64,000 bases of DNA from Niastella sp966212235 (lineage in GTDB: Bacteria > Bacteroidota > Bacteroidia > Chitinophagales > Chitinophagaceae): the NCBI GenBank assembly GCA_966212235.1, contig CBIHPP010000003.1:496001-560000 (forward strand), written 5' to 3'. The notes under the pieces are model-generated. The model ran no database searches. It was given only the letters and a program-made list of their open reading frames with translations, and was not told the DNA's origin. Each line of letters begins with the position of its first letter. The stretch's first letter is position 1. The position numbers were made by a program, and so were the translations under genes. Shown here piece after piece: positions 54,501-61,512 of this stretch.

Positions 54501-57500
54501 GGCTGTGCCCAGGCAGGCGCCGTATTATAGGTGTTAATGAAATAAGTGCTGTTGCCCGTGTGGGTGGCATCGATGGTAGCGTTGAGCGTAGTGCCGGTAC
54601 CGGCTACCCAGTTATAATTGTCGTAGAAATTCTGGGTAAGTACTTCGTAATTGCTGCCCTGGGTGGCGGGATAACCGGTACGCGTATAGGCGCTGTCGTG
54701 ATGCACCTGCCGGTTGGCGGCATTGGTGAGCAATCCGGTTTGTACTACCCGGTTGAGGTCATCGTATTCGGTTACCAGCCATTTCCCCTGCTGGCGCAGC
54801 AGTGAATCCTGGCTCATGATCATTCTATCCCTGGCATCATATACCAGCCATTGTTCTCCGCTGCCCGGCACTTTACGAACCACCTGCCGGTTACGTTGGT
54901 CGTACTCATATCGAAAACAAAACTCATTGGAAATGGATGATGTAACTGACCAGGCATTAATGAGCTGCACTGCCATCGGCTGCAATACATAGCGCAGGTT
55001 ATCGAGATCATCGTACACATAATAGGTGCACAGCCAACCCACATGCGCCGTACCGGGTGAGGCGGCAAACTGCACCTTACGCAGTATAAGCACATCATCT
55101 TTGTCCTTATACTCTACCACCTGCTTACCCTGTTCATCGGTGGTTATGTTTTTATACAATTGCCCGGGTGCATAGCGGTTGGTGCTGGCTGGTATGGCGC
55201 CGGGTGTTAAAGCGATGGTCCATATACGTACGCTGTCGCTAACGGTATTGGTGAGGTACTGTTTGCCGATGCCCCTGTTGGCCCCGGCCCAGTTGGCGCC
55301 CGGCGCCATGGTTTTAGTAATACGCCCCACCGGCGAAGGTTCGTACAGGGTTTGCGTGTAAGGCATCGTTTCGCCGGTAAAGAAGGGCGAGGCGCCGGCA
55401 ATGAGGTAATTGTTCTGATCGGTTACCGCGTTTGTTTTGAATTTGCCATCCTGTGCAGCAGCGCGGTAGCTCAGGTATTTTTTGGCTTCGCGGCCCATGC
55501 GGTCATATTCCATCGGTGTAACGATATCATATTGCTGCGGGCTGAGCTGCTTATCTACTTTTTCGATGGGCCGGCCCAGGCCATCGAAGTACACCGTGGT
55601 TTGTAATTTTTCACCCACAGGTAACTGGTCGGCCTGCATCCAGCTATTTACCCCTTTTACCCGCATATCATTGATGCGGATGTAATTGAGGTTTTCTACA
55701 TTGGCCGAGATATAGTTGATGCTGAAGGTTAATGTATTGCTGTACAGGATTTCCTTTCCACAACTCACCTTGCGGCGAATTCGGGCGCCGCCTTTTAACA
55801 CAGGAGCGCCGGCAGGATAATTCACCGTTGTACCAATCGATTGCCAGGGACCGCCGTCAACGGACCGTTGCCACTCATAGGCATAGTTCTCAGGCAGGCA
55901 GAGGCCACCGGTTGCCGGTGTTTGTGTGATGGCAGGGCCTGTATTGTAATCGAGCAACAACGTAGCTGCAGTAATAGTACCTGCCTGTAACTGTTTGGGA
56001 GACACCACCACGGCATTGGATGCATGCCAGCCAACGCCATTACCTGTTAACCGGCGGAACCAGGTTGGCTGAGCAATGGTTTCGTTGGATATATACGTGG
56101 CGCTGGTAGCGCTGTCAATATCAGCCCAGAAAACATTGTTGGGCGATCTTTGCCATTGATAGCTGTTTACCCGGTTACAGGGAAATACAGGGCTCTCTAC
56201 CGGGCCCAGGGTAAAAAAGGCGTTATAATCTACTTCCTGCGAAGCGGGTGTTATGGTCAGGTTGTTGGCCGTTAATGTGGTAACGGTTTTGTATACGGGA
56301 TTGATGGTTTGATCGGGATAGAAGAGCTCTAATGAAACAGATCCTCCGCCGGGCGACCAGGCGATCTGTACGCTGGTGGGGCTCTGTTCGATGATACAGG
56401 AAAAATTATTGTTGATGATACCACCGTTCGCACACCAGCTGTACGTATCGGGAACTGTGTATTCGCCGCTTACTGTATACGTATAATTGACACCGGGAAC
56501 AATACAGGTAGTGGGGCCTGCAATGGACAGCGGTTGGTACACACTCAGGGTGGCCACGTTCGAATACGCCACGGCCCCGGATGTTGTTTCGGTTACCCGC
56601 CGCCGGATATACAGGGTGGTATCGAGATGGAAGGTGCCGGGAAAATTCAGGTCTTTAGCGGTCGTCGTCAAATTGAGGGCCGCCATATTCGTCCAGGTGC
56701 TGTTATTATACGATTGCTGCCACTGGTAGCTATGAGAAGGACTACAGGCGCCACCTGCGGCATTGGTACAAACGATGGTAGCGGGACGGCTGCCGTAAGG
56801 TATGTGTTGCCACAGGCCGCCGGTAATACTGCCGGAAACCAGCGGGACGGAGATGGCCACGTTGAGACCGGGATCTTCTTCCGGGGTCGATAACCAGATG
56901 CTGCCTCCTGTGGTATTGTACCATACCACTACTATAGAAGTGATGCCAACACCGCCCTGGCACGAACTACCGGTACTTTGAATATAACCGCCGCCCACAC
57001 ACCAGTCCATGAACATATCGCTTGTGTAACTACCGGTAGCATAATATTGTACGGGTATGCCAGCCGTTACGCAGGTGGGCCCGCCAATACCAACAGGCTG
57101 GGTAATATATTTATACGCTACGTCGGAATAGTCGACACTGCCCGAACCCAGTTCGGTTACCTGGCGCCTGAAATAAGTTGTTTGCGGCAGGGGCTGCGAA
57201 AAACCGAGGTGTTGCCCGGTAGCACCGCTGATATCGGTCCAGTTCACCATATCGGTACTCTGCTGCCACTGGAATGCATAGTTATAGGTACAGCCGCCGC
57301 CCGATGGCCATGTACACTGAATAGCAGACGGAACAAGGTAATTGCGGAGAATTTGCTCTCTTGCAGATGGGTAGATAATACCCGGAACGAGGGGTGAAAC
57401 TACCGTTATAGCTATACTCTGGCTGCCATAATTGGAAGTACTACACCCTACTGTACCATACGTACTATTGTTGTTCCAGGTAATCTCCACCCAATAGGCA

Positions 57501-57730
57501 GGGCCATAGGGCGAGCAGCCTACACCGTAGCCGGTAATAGACCCCCCGGTTACACACCACTGATAGGAGGTGAACTCATCATAGGTGCCGAGGTACCAAT
57601 ACCATTCGGTGCTGCCCTGTGTTACACAGGTATTGCCGATCACTTCCTCGGATTGTGCCCTTACGGCTGTTTGCATGAAGAATGCCAGCAACAGCAGCCA
57701 TGCTTTTATAATAATTGATAATTTTTTCAT
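51515..57730 (-). CDS. RHS/DUF6443 secreted protein with variable nuclease-like C-terminus (polymorphic toxin candidate)
   Basis: 2071 residues: signal peptide (about 1-25); three related Ig/SPRY-like units of about 200 residues, each starting near CVT.G and containing QWQ.S..N..W and T.FRR; a DUF6443 domain (about 690-810, YFDGLGRPIEKVDKQ); many YD repeats; and an RHS core ending ARTYDPQTGRYMQIDPLP..NPILYNDPDG (about 1820-1853). After the core the variable part has an Ala/Lys helical linker and a final domain of about 108 residues (from KVPNPWGKEGSPAHKAK). Its motif VDLVAEKDGKTVYVQVGK fits a PD-(D/E)XK-like nuclease with Gln for Glu. It lies 21 bases downstream of the second RHS gene. Toxin activity is inferred. 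Confidence 0.82.
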   Translation of the reverse strand: MKKLSIIIKAWLLLLAFFMQTAVRAQSEEVIGNTCVTQGSTEWYWYLGTYDEFTSYQWCVTGGSITGYGVGCSPYGPAYWVEITWNNNSTYGTVGCSTSNYGSQSIAITVVSPLVPGIIYPSAREQILRNYLVPSAIQCTWPSGGGCTYNYAFQWQQSTDMVNWTDISGATGQHLGFSQPLPQTTYFRRQVTELGSGSVDYSDVAYKYITQPVGIGGPTCVTAGIPVQYYATGSYTSDMFMDWCVGGGYIQSTGSSCQGGVGITSIVVVWYNTTGGSIWLSTPEEDPGLNVAISVPLVSGSITGGLWQHIPYGSRPATIVCTNAAGGACSPSHSYQWQQSYNNSTWTNMAALNLTTTAKDLNFPGTFHLDTTLYIRRRVTETTSGAVAYSNVATLSVYQPLSIAGPTTCIVPGVNYTYTVSGEYTVPDTYSWCANGGIINNNFSCIIEQSPTSVQIAWSPGGGSVSLELFYPDQTINPVYKTVTTLTANNLTITPASQEVDYNAFFTLGPVESPVFPCNRVNSYQWQRSPNNVFWADIDSATSATYISNETIAQPTWFRRLTGNGVGWHASNAVVVSPKQLQAGTITAATLLLDYNTGPAITQTPATGGLCLPENYAYEWQRSVDGGPWQSIGTTVNYPAGAPVLKGGARIRRKVSCGKEILYSNTLTFSINYISANVENLNYIRINDMRVKGVNSWMQADQLPVGEKLQTTVYFDGLGRPIEKVDKQLSPQQYDIVTPMEYDRMGREAKKYLSYRAAAQDGKFKTNAVTDQNNYLIAGASPFFTGETMPYTQTLYEPSPVGRITKTMAPGANWAGANRGIGKQYLTNTVSDSVRIWTIALTPGAIPASTNRYAPGQLYKNITTDEQGKQVVEYKDKDDVLILRKVQFAASPGTAHVGWLCTYYVYDDLDNLRYVLQPMAVQLINAWSVTSSISNEFCFRYEYDQRNRQVVRKVPGSGEQWLVYDARDRMIMSQDSLLRQQGKWLVTEYDDLNRVVQTGLLTNAANRQVHHDSAYTRTGYPATQGSNYEVLTQNFYDNYNWVAGTGTTLNATIDATHTGNSTYFINTYNTAPAWAQPITSSNQTTGLITGSRTKVLNSNPAQYLYTVTFYDEQNRAIQSQRINQTGGKDISTTQYSYAGNILRTLEQHRKEGANAQTHSVLAKSTYDHTGRLLSATKTVTSTIGNQTISKPEQTIVSHQYDELGQLKTKTLGDGMETLVNDYNIRGWLLGTNRNFVNDATSNYFGFELGYDQAGSIITGTNYTTPQYNGSISGTIWKSAGDGEKRKYDFLYDNANRLTSADFNQLYGTTWAKNKPGSTYNGIDFSVSGLTYDANGNIITLQQKGWKPHGSIIIDQLYYSYNVHSGNPGNRLLSVTESVGNSTTDYKLGDFTDRNRTNDDYLYDGNGNLTQDKNKRIGSIIYNYLNLPQQVNFNNEDGTAKGTISYIYDAAGNKLGKTIADYLNGRTIHSLFINDFEYRNDTLVQIGHEEGRLRYAKKYFGNGDSAYRYFYDYFLEDHLGNVRMVLTEQKDTSQYIATMEAAYRARENKLFYNIPAAAYPVALVPGGYPADAITTPNDSLARLNGSGQKVGPAMLLRVMSGDQIDIAVKSFYRAQGSAGSPINAVNDILSAMANGIVSVAGNSKGTLSLLNSPSTSPLLTALNSFRTANNTTPTGKPKAYLSWILLDERFNYVASYPQSGALPVGNADVLNTLAYTGIPITKNGYLYIFVSNETENQDVFFDNLSIRHYTGPLQEETHYYPFGLTMAGISSRSYQMATPDCGCGNKVLYNGNELQQKEFSDGAGLEWYDFNARTYDPQTGRYMQIDPLPDEGEQESLSPYHFSGNNPILYNDPDGKCPWCIAFVKGVVQEYATQVVTNLIEGKDLGDAFTDVDGGEILKAGVIDAVTLGVGSLIKKGATVVKLASTAADKVNDANKAVDKAATAKKLAGKADNAAEGTKKVPNPWGKEGSPAHKAKVLAAEKKLEAKGFRIVDREQKLKVKAGTGSDKEHRFVDLVAEKDGKTVYVQVGKQNKIKKPSGKPNPVSRERKAEFDIRNSPQRATEYHFVFIPYN

Positions 57731-57751
57731 GGAAAGGTTAGGTTAGGCGGG

Positions 57752-60700
57752 TTATTGTTGTTTGTATTGATATTCGAACGTCCGGGTAATATTTCCCTCC
57801 GCGTCGCGTACAAACCGCAGCCGGCCCAGTTGATCGTAACTGTAATAGGTGATCATATTGGCGGCGCTGCATTCACTGGTTTTGCCCAATACCGGGTTAT
57901 AGGTAAAGGTGGTCATGGTGGCCCCGGCAGGGTATAACCGCAGTTCATCGATGATGGTAACGGCCGGAGAAGCCAGTGCGATGACGCCGCCCGTTGTCCG
58001 GATCGTGTGCTCATGGTAGGTCCAGCCATTGCGGGTTAACCCGGACTTTACCCCCAGGCTGGTGGCGCCATCAACAGTTATGGGCCCGTTCTTCGACCAG
58101 TAGCTCACGATATAATCAACCCCTGTGGAAGATGGGTTGAACGAGATGTAGTCTCTGCCACCGAGCAAAAAACTTTTATCGCCGGTAATACCTTCATCGA
58201 GGCGTTTACCGGCCGGAATGTTGAAGTTGCCCTGGCCATCGGCTTCAAAACTGGTATAGGCAACGGCTTCATAAGCAGCATTGAGCACCCTGGCAATGGG
58301 AAAACTCTTTTGATAATCCCAGATAAAACTTTCGGGCCTGTCATTTTCCTTCACCTGGGTAAGAATATTTCCGGTGCTGTCGTACGCCGGAAAGCGATGG
58401 CGGATCTCGCCAGCATGGTTGCCTACCTGTTGCAGGATGGATTGCGGCAGGAAACAACCGCTATAATGCCGGGAGTAATTGGTACGGGTGAACGAAACGG
58501 AGTTGCCATTCTTCAAGGTTTGTTCCTCCACGACGGCCGCATTCATATTGGCGTTTAACATGCCCTGATAGGGTGCACCCGGGGCATCGCGGTCCTGGTA
58601 TACCATCGTGGCGGGATATGAATAGCTGGTGGTTATTTCATCACCGGTGCTGTTGGTGGTCAATTCCTCGGTTTCTTTATAATTGTCATAATGCGGGGAG
58701 GCAGCCGGATACAGATCCTGGAAATACCGGTTGGTTTTTGTTTCTACTATATACTGGGCGCCTGCCTGTATGGTGTCGGTTTGTTTCCGCATCAATACCG
58801 GCTTTGTATAGAACACACAGGTAGACACGCGCGATAAAGGCGTTCCTCCCATGGACACATCGTACAGCCGGAAAAAATAAGGTACTTTATAATAACTGTT
58901 GGAGGTATCGGCGGTATACTCATAACTCGTATTCCGGACGAAATTTTTGTTGTTGTCGTAATAATTCATTTGCAGCAAAAGTCCCCGGAAGCCTTCCATG
59001 CTTATAAATCCTTCTTCGTGCCATTTGCTATCGAAGTTGGTAAACATATCGTAGGGCGCTTTGTCGGTATAACCATTATCGTGATTGGTATACTTGTACA
59101 CCACATAACCCTCGTCGTATTTTTCGGTTACTTCCGAATAGGTAACGTGGTTGCCATTGGTATTGCCCGGCGGGAGAAAGTTGTTATCTACTACTTTTCC
59201 ATAATACAAACTAAAGGATCCCCAGCTTCCCAGCCAGAAAAAGCCATGCTGCAAGGTATTGCGGAGTGTGCCCGTATTGGTATACTGTGGCACGCCCGAC
59301 AACACACCCGAAGCGTCGGCGCCGTTATTCAGATAATTCGTTGTATAAAAATATTCTTTCCGCATGGTATCGGTTGCCGAAGCGCCGGATGTGATGGCCC
59401 GGATGCGTAATCCGCCTGCCATGAGATTGGTGGTTTGTTCCGTTGTAAAAGGGAATTGCCTGGCTATTTTACTGTATGTATGCGGCTCATAGGTCAGTTT
59501 CAAAAATCCGCCGGTAGGGTAGGTCATGGTCTCCAGCATTTCGGCCACCATGTATTGGGCCTCCGGCTCCCGGGCGGTTAAATAATCCGTAGTATAGGCA
59601 TACAGGCGGTTGTTGAAATAACCCCAGTGATCGGCCTTTTTTGAATTATAAGCAGGAAGATCGAGCGTATTGTATTGAAAAGAATAAGCAAATACCGTTT
59701 CTGATGTCGTGGTCTTTACATCGCAGCCGCTCAATCGCAGCCGTTTGGTGGGTTGATGGCGGTAATTAAAATGGATCTGTTTTACACCTGCAATATCGAT
59801 GGCATCGAGTTTTTGCCAATGGCTTTGGGTGATGCCATGCCTGAAGTCGCTGGCGGTTACCTGTGCCAGCTTTTGTTGATCGAACGGGAAATTGAGCTCG
59901 TTGGTTTCACTGCTGCTGAAGCGGATACTTTGCAGGGGAGTGATGATGGAGTCGGGGTAAACGGAATTCTGTATGGTGATAACGGTATTTTCCTGCGAGC
60001 CGGAATAAGAAGTACTGCCTGATTGATAGGTGAGCAGAAAAGGCACATTATTACTAAAGTTGAAATTTACATCATAGAACAACGCATTCCGTTGTTTTTG
60101 CTGTATAAATGTTCTGCCCGCCCTTTTATAGGTAAACCGTATTTGATCGCCACCGGGCGCTTTTATGGTAGTGAGGTGCCAGGCGCTGGCAATGGTGTAT
60201 GTATTCCGGGTCATGTCGCCATTATTACTGAAATCGATGGCGTTGGGATCGCCGCCGAAGGTATATTGAATACCGTTTTCATCGGTCAAACGAATGGTGT
60301 AAAAGCTGCGACCGGTTTCCCGTTTAACCCACGCCCCGGTAATATCATCTATCCAGTCACCGAATTTGATGTCATCTCTCATTTCAATGATCTCTGCCTG
60401 TAGTTTATACGCGCCATTAGGTTTTACTTTTAGCTCAACCGGGGCATACATCGATGCCCGGGTAATATAAAAAGTGCCGGAATAACCATTGACATTAAAG
60501 ATAAACTCATCGGGCATGGCGTCGTATGCCTGGGGTTTTATCTGTGCCGGGCTCAGCCCCATGAGTGTAAATTGTTGAATGGAATCAACGTTGTTGAAAT
60601 TGGATGTTACCCGGCCGCAATTGTAGTAATAACAGCCTTCATTGGGCCAGGAAACCCAGGTGATTACGGGCGGATGCTCGTCGTACACGCCATTTACTTT

Positions 60701-61093
60701 ACGTACGATAACGCCGCCGGCCTGCAACGTCCACCCAAGCCCCAGCCATCCGGGATGGTCATCTACTTTATGACCGCCGGTATTGTAGCGCATGGTAATG
60801 GGCACCTCCAGGTTTTTATAAGTAAGCTCATAGAGGGGAATGGAAACATCGGCCTGTCCGCTGAAAGGGGTGGCCGGCACCAGGCCGAAATTACCCAGGG
60901 ATGCTGCATCCGGACTGGGATATGTTTTATTGAGGTTCAAACCCGCGATATGGCTTTCCTGGGCATCAGCCCTTGCCCCTCCCAGTAGCAACAGCAATAA
61001 CAGTAAATAATAATAGTGATGGATTATTTTCGAAAGACGGTGTAAAAAGACAGGCATACGTAATAGCAGTAGTATGGCGGCTATCCATTTCAT
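57752..61093 (-). CDS. Secreted YD/RHS-repeat companion protein
   Basis: 1113 residues: an N-terminal hydrophobic signal (about 20-45, with a run of Leu), then a beta-rich shell region starting SLGNFGLVPATPFSGQADVSIPLYEL, like the N-termini of YD-repeat proteins. The end is a YD-type segment (YYSYDQLGRLRFVRDAEGNITRTFEY). There is no RHS core and no variable tail, so it is not itself a toxin. It directly precedes the DUF6443 protein on the same strand (21-base gap). Such pairs are common in Bacteroidota. It may form part of the cocoon or surface assembly. A Met at codon 13 is an alternative start. Confidence 0.78.
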   Translation of the reverse strand: MKWIAAILLLLRMPVFLHRLSKIIHHYYYLLLLLLLLGGARADAQESHIAGLNLNKTYPSPDAASLGNFGLVPATPFSGQADVSIPLYELTYKNLEVPITMRYNTGGHKVDDHPGWLGLGWTLQAGGVIVRKVNGVYDEHPPVITWVSWPNEGCYYYNCGRVTSNFNNVDSIQQFTLMGLSPAQIKPQAYDAMPDEFIFNVNGYSGTFYITRASMYAPVELKVKPNGAYKLQAEIIEMRDDIKFGDWIDDITGAWVKRETGRSFYTIRLTDENGIQYTFGGDPNAIDFSNNGDMTRNTYTIASAWHLTTIKAPGGDQIRFTYKRAGRTFIQQKQRNALFYDVNFNFSNNVPFLLTYQSGSTSYSGSQENTVITIQNSVYPDSIITPLQSIRFSSSETNELNFPFDQQKLAQVTASDFRHGITQSHWQKLDAIDIAGVKQIHFNYRHQPTKRLRLSGCDVKTTTSETVFAYSFQYNTLDLPAYNSKKADHWGYFNNRLYAYTTDYLTAREPEAQYMVAEMLETMTYPTGGFLKLTYEPHTYSKIARQFPFTTEQTTNLMAGGLRIRAITSGASATDTMRKEYFYTTNYLNNGADASGVLSGVPQYTNTGTLRNTLQHGFFWLGSWGSFSLYYGKVVDNNFLPPGNTNGNHVTYSEVTEKYDEGYVVYKYTNHDNGYTDKAPYDMFTNFDSKWHEEGFISMEGFRGLLLQMNYYDNNKNFVRNTSYEYTADTSNSYYKVPYFFRLYDVSMGGTPLSRVSTCVFYTKPVLMRKQTDTIQAGAQYIVETKTNRYFQDLYPAASPHYDNYKETEELTTNSTGDEITTSYSYPATMVYQDRDAPGAPYQGMLNANMNAAVVEEQTLKNGNSVSFTRTNYSRHYSGCFLPQSILQQVGNHAGEIRHRFPAYDSTGNILTQVKENDRPESFIWDYQKSFPIARVLNAAYEAVAYTSFEADGQGNFNIPAGKRLDEGITGDKSFLLGGRDYISFNPSSTGVDYIVSYWSKNGPITVDGATSLGVKSGLTRNGWTYHEHTIRTTGGVIALASPAVTIIDELRLYPAGATMTTFTYNPVLGKTSECSAANMITYYSYDQLGRLRFVRDAEGNITRTFEYQYKQQ

Positions 61094-61308
61094 ACGACAA
61101 GGTTTAGTTTTGGTTAATGATACAATCGTATGTCTAATTTAAAAAAGAACGGGATTCAAAACTGAACCCCGACCAAATTTGATTAAATTTTTTATAGGGT
61201 AATATGTCCGGTATTACAGGATGGTCTTCGCCATTTTCTTCATGCTTCGTTTTTCATGGTTGCTGTATTTCTCCCGCCGCGGCGGGCCGGGGGTAATTGG
61301 TCTATTCA

Positions 61309-61341
61309 CCCCCCATTTTAGACTTTTGCCCCCCTTATTAG
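61309..61341 (+). promoter_or_regulatory. Paired C-rich boxes, candidate HTCS operator
   Basis: CCCCCCATTTTAG (61309) and CCCCCCTTATTAG (61329) are direct repeats 20 bases apart. The second is identical over 13 bases to the box at 37665 upstream of the giant lyase. In both promoters the first C6 run is 49 bases before a possible -7 element. Confidence 0.55.
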
Positions 61342-61404
61342 CTTTTTTTACTGTGTGTAATTTCACTCCTGAAAAGGTTTGCTGCCTTTTGTTGTATTCG
61401 CGTG

Positions 61405-61502
61405 GAACTGCGAACTATGAACTGTGAACTGTGAACTGTGAACTGTGAACTCTGAACTGTGAACTCTGAACTCTGAACTCGGAACTTTGAACCAAGAACT
61501 AA
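61405..61502 (+). repeat. Perfectly phased 14-unit heptad array, GAACTNT class
   Basis: Fourteen consecutive 7-base units all start GAAC: GAACTGC, GAACTAT, GAACTGT x4, GAACTCT, GAACTGT, GAACTCT x2, GAACTCG, GAACTTT, GAACCAA, GAACTAA. It lies in the leader of the TonB receptor gene, ending 10 bases before its ATG. No inverted arm is visible here. Confidence 0.85.
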
Positions 61503-61512
61503 ACGAACGCTT

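Larger units (their letters stand above)
61094..61512 (+). promoter_or_regulatory. Divergent promoter region upstream of the TonB receptor
   Basis: No gene is present. It holds two C-rich boxes (61309-61341), a weak -7-like TAATTTCA (61358) and the 14-unit heptad array (61405-61502) that reaches to within 11 bases of the receptor start codon. Confidence 0.55.

Noticed and set aside
53180..54805. Long plus-strand frames of about 220 codons each
   Set aside because: Antisense to YD repeats of the RHS protein. GC-rich repeats on one strand create open frames on the other.
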